From the NCBI RefSeq assembly GCF_000966195.1, contig NZ_LAHL01000052.1, forward strand, positions 1 to 41,801: a stretch of DNA of 41,801 nucleotides, written 5' to 3'. The position numbers and the translations under genes are program-made. Under the pieces are notes generated by a model. The model was not told the DNA's origin. It did not search any database and saw only the letters and a list, made by a program, of their open reading frames with translations. Position 1 is the stretch's first letter, and every line of letters starts with the position of its first letter. Of the stretch, positions 8,836-17,781 are shown one piece after another. Source of the stretch: Domibacillus robiginosus (GTDB lineage: Bacteria; Bacillota; Bacilli; Bacillales; Domibacillaceae).

Positions 8836-9309
8836 GTGGAAATTAGAAGATTTCGTGTTTCGGATATTAAACAGATTGTCGGATTGTTTTATGAAACTAT
8901 TCATTCTGTAAACAGAAAAGATTATACTCAAGAGCAGCTTGAGGCATGGGCGTCTAAAAACGATGAAGGTTTTCGGCTAGCGTCCTGGAAGGATTCTATG
9001 AGCACCCATATCACATATGTGGCCCTCATTGATGACAGAATCGTCGGCTTCTCTGATATAACACAAAAAGGATACCTGGATAGATTATACGTTCATAAAG
9101 ATTTTCAAAGACAAGGAATTGCTTCCTCTTTAATAAGCACGCTTGAATGCGAAGCAAGAAAACTGGGACTTGCTGCATTAAACACGAATGCGAGTATCAC
9201 GGCAAAACCATTTTTTGAGCACCACGGCTATCAATTAGTTCAGTCGCAGTGCGTAGAGCGAAATGGTGTTAAGTTAGTAAACTACAAGATGATTAAAGAG
9301 TTATATTAA
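8836..9309 (+). CDS. GNAT-family N-acetyltransferase
   Basis: A 157-residue GCN5-type acetyltransferase using acetyl-CoA. The N-terminal strand MEIRRFRVSDIKQIVGLFYE and the acetyl-CoA-binding loop LYVHKDFQRQGIASSL (R/Q-x-x-G-x-A pattern near residue 95) are clear. The C-terminal part FFEHHGYQLVQ matches the usual final strands. The start is GTG at 8836, seven bases after GGGAGG. It is transcribed divergently from the RsbR-family gene. The substrate cannot be told from sequence. Confidence 0.9.
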   Translation: MEIRRFRVSDIKQIVGLFYETIHSVNRKDYTQEQLEAWASKNDEGFRLASWKDSMSTHITYVALIDDRIVGFSDITQKGYLDRLYVHKDFQRQGIASSLISTLECEARKLGLAALNTNASITAKPFFEHHGYQLVQSQCVERNGVKLVNYKMIKELY

Positions 9310-9411
9310 GCCGCGTTTTATATGGACCGTGTTGTAGTGGAAAACCAACAATAAAAAACAAAGTTAATTTATTGAGAAGTCAGACTCTACAAGTAACAGA
9401 ACGAGAAAAAA

Positions 9412-9427
9412 CCCCTGACAGCAGGGG
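9412..9427 (-). terminator. Terminator of the secreted 215-residue protein
   Basis: Stem CCCCTG/CAGGGG with a four-base loop. On the minus strand it is followed by GTTTTTTCTCG. It lies 84 bases past the stop at 9511. Confidence 0.75.
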
Positions 9428-9510
9428 CTTCTCATGTTTTATTGATTGATTGCCGGGTCTATCATTTGAAAAAAGCTATTTTAGTCATACCACCAAGCAT
9501 TCTACGATCT

Positions 9511-10158
9511 TTATGGTGCAGCGACGCTGCTTGTGCTTTCATCTGCTTCTTCTGCTGGATCAATTTCCTCATACAGGTTTTCTTCTATCTCTGGGGTTGT
9601 GGCTTCCTCGGGAGCCTCTACCTCATCTGTTCCCTCTTCTACAGGCGCAGAAGGTTCTTCGATTGTTTCTTCTTCAGGCAATTCTACTGCCGGGAGCTCT
9701 GGCGCAATCTCAATCGTGCTTACTAGATTTTGAGTATCTAATATCTGCGCAACCACATCAGCAATCTGGTTTTCTGCTTCTGTTACTTCAGGTGCGTCTT
9801 CTCCTGACTTTTTCGCTACTGCATGTAATTGGTTGGTCGCTGCATTTGTCCGGTTAAGAAGTGAATTCAGATGACCTAAATACTCTTCATATTCTTCCGA
9901 TGTCAGTGCTTCCTTGTTTTCAAGTCCTGACACGACAACAGCAAGTTCGTCTTCAATAGAAGAAATTTTTTTCTCAATAGGATTCAAACGGTGTAAAATC
10001 GAACCCCCGCTTTTTTCGCTTGCAGCTTTTTCTGTCCCTACGGACGCCTGCACGGCTGTTTTAACATTTGCTGCCTCAGCGTCTGCCTGTGCACCGAAAG
10101 CAAGGCCAAGGGCCAATGCTGGAGCTGTTGCTTTTAAAAGTGGATGTTTGATTTTCAT
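9511..10158 (-). CDS. Secreted protein with helical middle and acidic Pro/Glu-rich tail
   Basis: A 215-residue protein of unknown function. The Sec signal peptide is clear: basic MKIKH, a hydrophobic Ala/Leu core and a likely cut near AEA-AN at residue 30. Residues about 50-140 are predicted helical and polar (SSIEDELAVVVSGLENKEAL, YLGHLNSLLNRTNAATNQL). Residues 150-205 are rich in Glu, Pro and Thr, which suggests an extended extracellular or wall-spanning segment. No LPXTG or membrane anchor follows. The start ATG has an AAGGAGG site. The helical part vaguely resembles DUF5667-type exported proteins, but this is weak. Monocistronic with its own terminator. Confidence 0.8.
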   Translation of the reverse strand: MKIKHPLLKATAPALALGLAFGAQADAEAANVKTAVQASVGTEKAASEKSGGSILHRLNPIEKKISSIEDELAVVVSGLENKEALTSEEYEEYLGHLNSLLNRTNAATNQLHAVAKKSGEDAPEVTEAENQIADVVAQILDTQNLVSTIEIAPELPAVELPEEETIEEPSAPVEEGTDEVEAPEEATTPEIEENLYEEIDPAEEADESTSSVAAP

Positions 10159-10494
10159 ACTTCTCCTCCTTGTAAGGTTTACTAAGTCTTACAAGAAACG
10201 TTATACCACCTTTTTTTCTTTTACACACGTGTTTTTGCCGTTTTTAACCAAAGTGAAAACGGGATGTAATGTTAGGTCAAAAATGTTCAAATCGAAATGG
10301 TAACGTAATCATGAATTAACATTCTTTAAAATAACCTTTTAATCCAGACAGTTTCGAGATCAACAGATCGTACTTACATTAGTACTGTTTACAGTACCCT
10401 GCTTTGTACTTGCCGCCCGATGAATAATTGTACTTTTATCCTCTCAGCCCTCACCCTATAAGAAAAAGGGTTTTTGTAAGACATTCTGCATATA
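10159..10494. other. Intergenic region between the secreted protein and cstA
   Basis: About 340 bases holding the promoter region of the secreted-protein gene and little else. A weak CCCT/AGGG hairpin followed by TTTTTG lies near 10453-10476. No small gene with a ribosome site was found on either strand. Confidence 0.5.
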
Positions 10495-10527
10495 AAAAAG
10501 ACCTAACCGAAAACGTTAGGTCTTTTT
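10495..10527 (-). terminator. Terminator of cstA
   Basis: Thirteen-base perfect stem AAAAAGACCTAAC/GTTAGGTCTTTTT with a seven-base loop, five bases past the cstA stop; active-looking in both directions. Confidence 0.85.
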
Positions 10528-10531
10528 GTCG

Positions 10532-12325
10532 TTAAGCTGTTTCTCTGCGCATTTTTACAGCTGGGTTATTCCAGTTATGCAGCCAATTTTTTATCGCCGC
10601 TATCATAATCACAACACCCAGGATCAACATGATAATTGAAAGCATGCCATTTAAAATGCTGTATCCTGCTGCATCCGCATTCAAATAAACATTTTTCACC
10701 ATCCAGTAGCCGGCGTAGTTCACCGTAACGTATAGATACGAAAGGGGAATTAAGCATGTCAGCATATAACGGCGCTTGTCTGCTACCTTTAAAATAATCG
10801 TTGCGCCAATAATTAAGCCAATCGACGCCATTAGCTGGTTTGATACACCAAACAGTGCCCAAACCGATCCGATATCACCAGAGAAAAGCAGATAGCCCCA
10901 GAGCAGGCAGGCAAGTGCACTGGCAAAAATATTACCCGGTATCCAGTCCACTCGCTTCAGCGGTTTATAAAAAGCACCGCCAAAATCCTGGATTAAATAC
11001 CGCGCTACCCGTGTTCCTGAATCAATCGCTGTTAAAATAAACAAAGCTTCAAACATAATAACAAACTGGAAAAAGAAAGAAGCCAGATTATGAAACCATG
11101 GGACATTTGTGAAAATATAGGTCATGCCGACCGCAAGCGTTACAGCGCCGCCAGTCCGGCCTTCCAGGTCCAGGCCGATATCCTGGCTCAGCTGGGCCAA
11201 GTTAACCGTTTCCATTCCAAGCGTCCGAAAAACTTCAGGTGTGGAGTTAATCGCAAAATAATCACCCGGGTGCAAAGCAGTAGCAGCCACAAGTGCCATA
11301 ATCCCAACAACACATTCGACCAGCATTGCCCCAAACCCAACCGGTTTAATGTCGCTCCAACGGTCCAGCATCTTCGGTGTTGTACCTGATCCGACAAAAG
11401 CGTGGAACCCGGAAATCGCCCCGCAGGCAATTGTAATAGAGATAAACGGCCAGACAGGACCGCTTAACACAGGTCCGCCTCCATCAATAAACTGCGTAAG
11501 AGCCGGCATTTCAATGGTCGGATTTACAATAAACACACCGGCAATCAAAGCGACGAAAACACCGATCTTCATAAAGCTGCTCAAGTAATCACGTGGTGCT
11601 AGAAGCAGCCAGACCGGCAGTGCTGCAGCAAAAAAAGCATAGATCGGCAAAATAAGCGACAGCGTTTTTACATCCAGCGTCAGCCAATCTCCTAACATGG
11701 TTCCTTGAATGTATGGGCCACAGAAAACAGCGGCCATAATAAGAAGGAAGCCCACAATTGAGGCACCTTTTAAATTGCCTGTTTTTTTATGGTAAAGACC
11801 AACACCCATCGCAATCGGAATCGTAATGCCCACCGCAAACGTCCCCCACGGATTGTGCTCAAGTGCATGAAGCACCACCATGGATAAGCCAGCCATCGTA
11901 ATCGTAATAATAAATAACATGGCAAGACCTGTGCAAAAGCCGGCTACCGGACCTAGTTCTTTCTTTGCAACCTCAGCAAGCGACTCGCCTTTTTGACGCA
12001 TAGAAGCAAATAAAACAACTGCATCGTGAACAGCGCCGCCAATAACCGCTCCAATCAAAAGCCAAAGAAGACCCGGCAGATAACCAAACTGGGCAGCCAG
12101 AATAGGACCGACCAGCGGGCCTGCTGCAGCGATGGCTGCAAAATGATGCCCAAACGTAACCCACCGATTCGTCGGCACATAATCTTTGCCATCCTCAAGC
12201 TCATGGGCAGGTGTTTTTTTCGAATCATCAAGCTTTAACACTTTTACAGCCATAAATGTCCCGTACAAACGGTATGCAATCATTAAAATACAAATTGAAC
12301 CTATCACCATTGTAATCGCATTCAT
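10532..12325 (-). CDS. cstA: CstA-family transporter (carbon starvation protein)
   Basis: A polytopic membrane protein of 597 residues (B. subtilis CstA is about the same length) with many hydrophobic helices and the conserved start region VPTNRWVTFGHHFAAIAAAG followed by GPLVGPILAAQFGYLPGLLW. CstA proteins import peptides or, in the E. coli BtsT/YjiY and CstA branch, pyruvate. An in-frame ATG 36 bases upstream exists, but GGGGAGG stands eight bases before the ATG at 12325, which fixes the start there. A LytST-type two-component pair lies immediately upstream on the same strand, matching the BtsSR-BtsT arrangement in enterics. A perfect cre match at 12382-12396 suggests CcpA repression in glucose. 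Confidence 0.92.
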   Translation of the reverse strand: MNAITMVIGSICILMIAYRLYGTFMAVKVLKLDDSKKTPAHELEDGKDYVPTNRWVTFGHHFAAIAAAGPLVGPILAAQFGYLPGLLWLLIGAVIGGAVHDAVVLFASMRQKGESLAEVAKKELGPVAGFCTGLAMLFIITITMAGLSMVVLHALEHNPWGTFAVGITIPIAMGVGLYHKKTGNLKGASIVGFLLIMAAVFCGPYIQGTMLGDWLTLDVKTLSLILPIYAFFAAALPVWLLLAPRDYLSSFMKIGVFVALIAGVFIVNPTIEMPALTQFIDGGGPVLSGPVWPFISITIACGAISGFHAFVGSGTTPKMLDRWSDIKPVGFGAMLVECVVGIMALVAATALHPGDYFAINSTPEVFRTLGMETVNLAQLSQDIGLDLEGRTGGAVTLAVGMTYIFTNVPWFHNLASFFFQFVIMFEALFILTAIDSGTRVARYLIQDFGGAFYKPLKRVDWIPGNIFASALACLLWGYLLFSGDIGSVWALFGVSNQLMASIGLIIGATIILKVADKRRYMLTCLIPLSYLYVTVNYAGYWMVKNVYLNADAAGYSILNGMLSIIMLILGVVIMIAAIKNWLHNWNNPAVKMRRETA

Positions 12326-12381
12326 TTTAAGGGCCTCCCCTGTATGTTTTTGCCCTTTCACTATACCAAATGAAAATTAAT

Positions 12382-12396
12382 TGTTAGCGTTTTCAA
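12382..12396 (-). promoter_or_regulatory. cre site (CcpA operator) upstream of cstA
   Basis: On the minus strand TTGAAAACGCTAACA matches the consensus WTGNAANCGNWNNCW at every fixed position. It lies 57 bases before the cstA start and just upstream of a TATAGT -10-like box (12361-12366), where CcpA binding would block transcription. Role inferred from position. Confidence 0.75.
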
Positions 12397-12457
12397 TACG
12401 ACAAGCAGCATTTGCGCTGTGAAATGCAAAAATAACCGGCTGAGTTGCAAGAAAGCG

Positions 12458-13207
12458 TTAAAACCCTATTAACTGCTTTAGCTCTTTTACATATGTACGG
12501 CTGACCGGCACCTTTGATCCGTCTTTCATGATCAAATTGTAGGTTGAATTAAACCATGGCTCGATTTGATCAATGTGGTTGATGTTCACTAAAAAGCTTC
12601 GGTGTACCCGTACAAAAGCAGAGGAGCTAAGCTTTTTCTCAATCGCGGCTAGAGATTCCTGTGTTTTGTATTCAGAAGACATCGTCTTAATCAAGGTTTT
12701 TCCTTCTGAAGAAGCTGTATAAAGAATCGCTTCCCGGTCAATCAGCACAATGCGTTCATCGGCGGCCACTGCCAGTTTTCCCGTTTGCAACTCGGCAGAA
12801 GGCTTTGGCATTTCTGCAGGGGCGTCTGAACGCTGACCGCCGATCATGCGGATTGTTTTTATTTTTTCGATCGTCTGGTTGATCCGATTTTCGTCAAATG
12901 GCTTCAGCACATAGTCAACAGCATTCAGTTCAAAGGCCTGCAGGGCAAACTCATCATAAGCTGTTGCAAATACAATCGCCGGCTTATGCTCAAGATAGCG
13001 AATCTCAGCCGCCAGCTCCAGGCCGCTTTCTTCAGAAAGCTCAATATCCAAAAAAACAAGATCTGGTTTTGTTTGTTTAATTTGCGGAAGCGAGTCGGCT
13101 ATGTTGCTCGCTTCCCCCACCACTTCTACTTCGCGGGTTCTGAGCAAGAGATATTTCAACTCATCTCTTGCCAGGGGCTCATCATCTACTATAAACACTT
13201 TCATCAT
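12458..13207 (-). CDS. lytT: LytTR-type response regulator
   Basis: A 249-residue cytosolic response regulator. Residues 1-120 form the receiver: acidic pocket VDDEPLAR, the phosphorylated Asp in LVFLDIEL near residue 55, and Lys in YVLKPF. Residues about 145-245 form a LytTR DNA-binding domain (FVRVHRSFLVNINHIDQIEPW; VSRTYVKELK at the end). It overlaps the 3' end of the kinase gene by 26 bp, so the two are translationally coupled; AAAGGAGG lies 11 bases before the first ATG. Its neighbour cstA is the likely target. The same family in E. coli (BtsR, YpdB) controls pyruvate uptake. Confidence 0.92.
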   Translation of the reverse strand: MMKVFIVDDEPLARDELKYLLLRTREVEVVGEASNIADSLPQIKQTKPDLVFLDIELSEESGLELAAEIRYLEHKPAIVFATAYDEFALQAFELNAVDYVLKPFDENRINQTIEKIKTIRMIGGQRSDAPAEMPKPSAELQTGKLAVAADERIVLIDREAILYTASSEGKTLIKTMSSEYKTQESLAAIEKKLSSSAFVRVHRSFLVNINHIDQIEPWFNSTYNLIMKDGSKVPVSRTYVKELKQLIGF

Positions 13208-14960
13208 AATAAGCTGGACCTCCTTTTCTTTCTGATGGCAGGCGAATCGATATCGCTGTTCCCCTTTTTTCTTCGCTCGTAATTGTAAATGAAGCCTGTG
13301 TATACATTCCTTCTAAACGGCTGCGAATATTCACCAGTGCGGTTCCCGTACCATGCTTGGACGAAACAGTCTCTTTCCCCAGCCTGTCGAGCTTCTCCTC
13401 TGGAATACCCTTTCCGTTATCCGTTACTTGAATCTGCATATGCGTTTGATCCGTAAAAGCCTGGATTCTTACTTCTCCTTTTGTCTTGGAACCAGAGAAA
13501 GCATGGCGGATGCTATTTTCAACGAGTGGCTGAAGAATAAACGGCGGCACCAGGCTTTTTTCAAGACCCAGTTCAATATCAAAAAAGACCTCGTATCGGT
13601 CAGGGAACCGCGCTTGCTCAAGCGACAGGTACGCCTTCACATGTTCAATTTCTTTTTCAAGAGGAATGACCATCTGCCGGGCTCCCTGCAGATTGCTTCT
13701 AAAAAACTGGCTCAGCTCCAGCAGCAGCTTTCTGGCTCTTTCCGGATCGGTGCGACATAAAACCGAAATAGTATTAATGGCATTAAACAAAAAGTGCGGA
13801 TGAACCTGCGCCTGGAGCGCTTTTACTTCTGCATTTTTTAACAGCCTGCTTTGCTGTTCTGCCTGCGCAAGCTCCAGCTGCGTGGAAAATAAATTGGCCA
13901 GCCCTTCCGCCAGCTCCCGCTCTACCTCGGTTAAATCACTTGGATTGGTGAAGTAAAGCTTTAAGGTGCCGACCGTCTGTCCATACACTTTTAACGGAAG
14001 CACAACGGCGGCCCGAAGCGGACAGGTTGAATTTGTACAAATGATTTCTTCCCGGCTTTTCGCCGTAAGCACCCTGCCTTTCTGCAGGACTTTTTTCGTC
14101 AGCCCGGTTGAAAATCCTGCTGTCGGTTTATGATGGTCTTCCCCCGCTCCGGCATGGGCCAAAACGCTTTTCGTATTTGTGACCGCAATCGCATCTGCTT
14201 TTGTGAGTGAAAGCATTGTTTCCGCTACAGCCCGGCAGGATTCGGCATTCAGCCCTTGTCGAAAAAACGGCAGCGTTTGATCGGCAATGTAAAACGCCCT
14301 GCTCGTCTGAAGGGCTTTTGCACGTTCCTGCTCGCGTAAAATGTTTTGGATCAGCAGCATAAAAAGAAGCATGCCGAGCCCGTTAATGGTAATCATTGGG
14401 AGACCAATTAACCTTACCAATTCCCAGGCAGGCTCAAACGGCTTCACCATTACCAGAATCATACCCATTTGAATCATTTCCATTAAGATACCGACTGTAA
14501 TGGCAAAAGGCGTGGAAATAGGCGCTTTTCGCTTATGCCGCGTACCAAGCCATCCGGCCGCGCCACCAGCCAGGACAGCAGAAAGCGCACACGCCGCAGC
14601 TGTAAATCCGCCAAGAAAAAAGCGGTGCAGGCCTGCAATCAAGCCGATTCCAAGGCCAACAATGGGACCACCAAGCAGAGAACCAATGGCAATGCCCAGT
14701 ATTCTTGTATTTGCAATGGCACTATCAGGCTCCAACCCGATCAGCCAGCTGTTTTCAGTCATCGCATTCGTATGAATTTCAATGCCTGTGTAATTGCTGA
14801 TTACACCAAGAAAACCAAAAATGAGAATAAGCATCAGCTTTTCCCGGATGCCTTGATTGTTGTGAATCAATTCGCGGAAATGCTTCATTTGAGAAAAAAG
14901 AAAAACGGAAATGAGAATAATCCCCACCCGTTCAATCATAAGAGGAATAAGATTAACCAT
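13182..14960 (-). CDS. lytS: LytS-type sensor histidine kinase
   Basis: A 592-residue membrane kinase. The N-terminal ~190 residues form the 5TM_5TMR_LYT sensor (several hydrophobic helices with GSLLGGPIVGLGIGLIAGLH). A GAF domain follows (about 225-365), then the His_kinase region QAQVHPHFLFNAINTI, whose first His after QAQV is the phospho-acceptor, and a HATPase domain with LVENSIRHAF and DNGKGIPEEKL. GGAAGG precedes the ATG at 14960. It forms an operon with the LytTR regulator. Members of this family sense small carbon acids, pyruvate in known cases; that role is inferred here from the adjacent cstA. Confidence 0.92.
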   Translation of the reverse strand: MVNLIPLMIERVGIILISVFLFSQMKHFRELIHNNQGIREKLMLILIFGFLGVISNYTGIEIHTNAMTENSWLIGLEPDSAIANTRILGIAIGSLLGGPIVGLGIGLIAGLHRFFLGGFTAAACALSAVLAGGAAGWLGTRHKRKAPISTPFAITVGILMEMIQMGMILVMVKPFEPAWELVRLIGLPMITINGLGMLLFMLLIQNILREQERAKALQTSRAFYIADQTLPFFRQGLNAESCRAVAETMLSLTKADAIAVTNTKSVLAHAGAGEDHHKPTAGFSTGLTKKVLQKGRVLTAKSREEIICTNSTCPLRAAVVLPLKVYGQTVGTLKLYFTNPSDLTEVERELAEGLANLFSTQLELAQAEQQSRLLKNAEVKALQAQVHPHFLFNAINTISVLCRTDPERARKLLLELSQFFRSNLQGARQMVIPLEKEIEHVKAYLSLEQARFPDRYEVFFDIELGLEKSLVPPFILQPLVENSIRHAFSGSKTKGEVRIQAFTDQTHMQIQVTDNGKGIPEEKLDRLGKETVSSKHGTGTALVNIRSRLEGMYTQASFTITSEEKRGTAISIRLPSERKGGPAYYDESVYSR

Positions 14961-15215
14961 AGATCATCGCCTTCCAGCCAAGTCTTATTTATACCAGGCT
15001 TCTTTCATACTAGAGATATGGGATTGTTTCAATATTTTCTCCCATTCTATCATAATCATTCAAAGAAAGTGATGGACCTTTTTCAGTACCTTCTGATGAC
15101 CAAAGGGCTTTCCACTCCTAAATTTCCCGCTTTTATATAGGAAGAAAAGAATCATAAAACTGAATAAAAATGAATAATGTAGCGAAGGTTAACTTTCAAA
15201 GAAAGGGACGATCAT

Positions 15216-15830
15216 ATGGCGAAAAACAAGTCGAAAAAAAGCCCACACCTACTATCCAACCAGCTTCTTTTTAGCTTTCTTATTCTTCTGCTTATCCTTC
15301 ACTACGCAGCAGATCACTTGCTAGCTGCAGGAATGGCTTTACTTGTTATGTTGTTTTCTGCTGCTATGTACTTTTATATCCAGTGGCGAAAGCAAAAAGC
15401 TGAAAAAAACAACGTTGTACAATCTGGTATTAAAGAAATTGATGTGATGAATGGAAGAGAATTTGAAAACTATTTAGGTGCATTGTTTAGGGCAATGGGC
15501 TATGAAGTTGAAGTAACACCTGCTTCCGGAGATTACGGAGCGGATTTGCTGATGGAGAAGGATGAAGCCTTCATTGTGGTACAAGCCAAAAGATACAGCA
15601 AAGCAGTAGGCATTTCTTCTATACAGGAGGTTTTTTCCGCCAAAATGTATTATCAAGCAGATGAAGCATGGGTCGTAACTAATAATACGTTTTCTAAAAA
15701 CGCGTTTGAGCTTGCCAAAAGAAGCGGCGTAAAGCTGATCGCGAGAAGGGAACTCATTGGGCTGATTACAGAGAATATGACCGAGATGCCTCCCCCGGTC
15801 TTTACAATTCATACGTGGAACGAAAAATGA
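15216..15830 (+). CDS. Membrane-anchored Mrr-type restriction endonuclease-like protein
   Basis: A 204-residue protein with a basic N-terminus, two transmembrane helices (about 13-32 and 35-56) and a cytosolic Mrr_cat nuclease domain (about 74-185). The PD-(D/E)XK core is intact: Glu in REFEN near 82-84, Asp110 in GDYGADLL and the QAK motif at 123-125 (VVQAKRY). The GTG/ATG choice is clear: ATG at 15216 follows AAAGGGACG. There is no partner methylase or helicase nearby. Similar membrane-tethered Mrr proteins are common in Firmicutes, and their targets are unknown. Confidence 0.85.
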   Translation: MAKNKSKKSPHLLSNQLLFSFLILLLILHYAADHLLAAGMALLVMLFSAAMYFYIQWRKQKAEKNNVVQSGIKEIDVMNGREFENYLGALFRAMGYEVEVTPASGDYGADLLMEKDEAFIVVQAKRYSKAVGISSIQEVFSAKMYYQADEAWVVTNNTFSKNAFELAKRSGVKLIARRELIGLITENMTEMPPPVFTIHTWNEK

Positions 15831-15844
15831 AACATGTATAAATA

Positions 15845-15879
15845 CCCTGCCTCACTCATACAAGACAAGGAGGCAAGGG
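15845..15879 (+). terminator. Probable terminator of the Mrr-type gene
   Basis: CCCTGCCT pairs with AGGCAAGGG (one bulge) around a long loop and is followed by CGTTTTCT. It lies between the convergent nuclease and glucosidase genes. Confidence 0.5.
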
Positions 15880-15896
15880 CGTTTTCTAATTCTTTA

Positions 15897-17576
15897 TTAC
15901 TGTTTCAATAGATAAACTCTGGATTCATAAGGAGTCAATGTAATAGAAGGCGTAAATCCTTCCTTAACGGGTTCATTGCTGATGAGCAGTTCAACTGATT
16001 TATATTTTATGCCTTCAGGCAATTGACATTGGGCTGTTTCTGCAGAAAAATTGTTGATAACAAGCAGTATCTGATCTACAAATCTACGTGTATACGCATA
16101 TACTTGTAGATGTTCCTTTAAAATCAGCTCGTACGTTCCATATACAATCACCTCATACTGCTTGCGGAGCTTGATCAGCTTCTGATAATAATAAAAAACA
16201 GAATTGGGATCATTCAGGGCTTGTTCTACATTAATGTCGGAACAGTTCGGATTGACTTTAAGCCATGGAATGCCAGTGGTAAACCCGGCATTTTCACCGG
16301 CATCCCACTGCATCGGTGTCCGGGCATTGTCGCGGCTTTTGGCGTGGATGGCTTCCATCACTTTTGCATGATTCCCTCCTCCTTTGGTTACACGCTCCTC
16401 GTACATATTTAAAATTTCCAAATCGTTATATTCGGTAATATCAAACTGTACGTTTGTCATCCCGATTTCTTCGCCTTGATAAATATACGGAGTTCCTTTG
16501 AGCATATGCAGGAACGTCCCGAGCATTTTCGCTGATTTTACCCGGTACTCTCTATCATCTCCAAAGCGGGAAACCATTCGGGCCTGGTCATGGTTATTTA
16601 AATACAAGCTGTTCCAGCCTTTTCCCTCTAAGCCGTACTGCCATTTAGACATGACTTTTTTTAACTCCTGCAGCTGCCATGGCCGCATATCCCACTTTCC
16701 GCCTGGCCCGGCATCTAAATCCATATGCTCGAAGGTGAAAATCATATTCAATTCTGTTCCTTCACTGTTGGCATACCGCTGTGCATCTTCAACGGATGTA
16801 CCCGGACATTCACCGACGGTCATTATATCGTATTTTGACAGGACTTCCCGGTTCATTTCCTGTAAGTACTCATGAACACGCGGCCCATTTAAAAAGTAGT
16901 CGCCGCCCCATGCATATTCGCCTTCTTCCTGCTGATGCCCGTCCGGCAGTCCCTCTACTTTGGAAATCATATTAATCACATCCATCCGAAATCCGTCAAT
17001 ACCCCGGTCCAGCCACCAGGTCATCATGTCATACACTTCACGGCGGACGGTTTCGTTTTCCCAATTTAAATCAGGCTGCTTTTTGCTGAACAAATGAAGA
17101 TAGTATTCATCGGTTGCTTTATCATACTGCCAGGCTGAACCGCTGAAAAAAGAAACCCAGTTGTTTGGCTCCTTCCGGTTTTTACCGGGTCGCCAAATGT
17201 AATAATCGCGGTAGTCGTTTTCTTTCGATTTCCGCGACTCGATAAACCAGGCGTGCTCATCCGATGAATGATTGACAACGAGGTCCATCATCAGCTTCAT
17301 GCCTCTTTCATGAAGACCGGCCAGCAGTTCATCCCAGTCTGCCATTGTGCCAAACTCATCCATAATATCCCGGTAGTCGCTAATGTCGTAACCGTTATCA
17401 TCATTGGGTGACTTGTAAACAGGTGAAAGCCAGACAATGTCTACTCCTAACTTTTTTAAATAATCGAGTTTGGCGATAATTCCCTGCAAATCACCAATCC
17501 CGTCTCCGTTAGAGTCTTTAAAGCTTCTTGGATAAATTTGATAAACGACACTTTCCTTCCACCATGCTTTCTCCAT
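15897..17576 (-). CDS. malL: GH13 oligo-1,6-glucosidase / alpha-glucosidase
   Basis: A cytosolic glycoside hydrolase of 559 residues that releases glucose from isomaltose- or maltose-type oligosaccharides. GH13_31 motifs: DLVVNHSSDEH, nucleophile Asp199 in GFRMDVINMI, acid/base Glu256 in TVGECPG, Asp330 in NNHDQAR, plus the QPDLNWEN signature. These positions agree with B. cereus oligo-1,6-glucosidase (199/255/329). Val in DVIN fits alpha-1,6 preference. An in-frame ATG at 17594 exists, but AAAGGGCGGG eight bases or fewer before the ATG at 17576 supports the shorter form. No transporter or regulator gene is attached. Confidence 0.92.
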   Translation of the reverse strand: MEKAWWKESVVYQIYPRSFKDSNGDGIGDLQGIIAKLDYLKKLGVDIVWLSPVYKSPNDDNGYDISDYRDIMDEFGTMADWDELLAGLHERGMKLMMDLVVNHSSDEHAWFIESRKSKENDYRDYYIWRPGKNRKEPNNWVSFFSGSAWQYDKATDEYYLHLFSKKQPDLNWENETVRREVYDMMTWWLDRGIDGFRMDVINMISKVEGLPDGHQQEEGEYAWGGDYFLNGPRVHEYLQEMNREVLSKYDIMTVGECPGTSVEDAQRYANSEGTELNMIFTFEHMDLDAGPGGKWDMRPWQLQELKKVMSKWQYGLEGKGWNSLYLNNHDQARMVSRFGDDREYRVKSAKMLGTFLHMLKGTPYIYQGEEIGMTNVQFDITEYNDLEILNMYEERVTKGGGNHAKVMEAIHAKSRDNARTPMQWDAGENAGFTTGIPWLKVNPNCSDINVEQALNDPNSVFYYYQKLIKLRKQYEVIVYGTYELILKEHLQVYAYTRRFVDQILLVINNFSAETAQCQLPEGIKYKSVELLISNEPVKEGFTPSITLTPYESRVYLLKQ

Positions 17577-17737
17577 TTTACCCGCCCTTTCCATTCTTCT
17601 TTAACCGATCTATAAGGCCTCTTGAATGGTTTCTTGCTGAATAAAAAATGCATTTTGCCTTCTCAGCACTTTATCCGTTGTGGACGATCCGGAAACATGG
17701 CCCGTCATTGTTTTCCCAATCCTTCTTTATAAAATAA

Positions 17738-17768
17738 GAGCAATTGCCAGTTCTGCTGGCAATTGCTC
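17738..17768 (-). terminator. Terminator of the gas-vesicle operon
   Basis: Perfect 13-base stem GAGCAATTGCCAG/CTGGCAATTGCTC with a five-base loop, 14 bases past the gvpU stop. On the minus strand it is followed by TTATTTTAT. Confidence 0.85.
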
Positions 17769-17781
17769 ACTCTTTCTTTCC

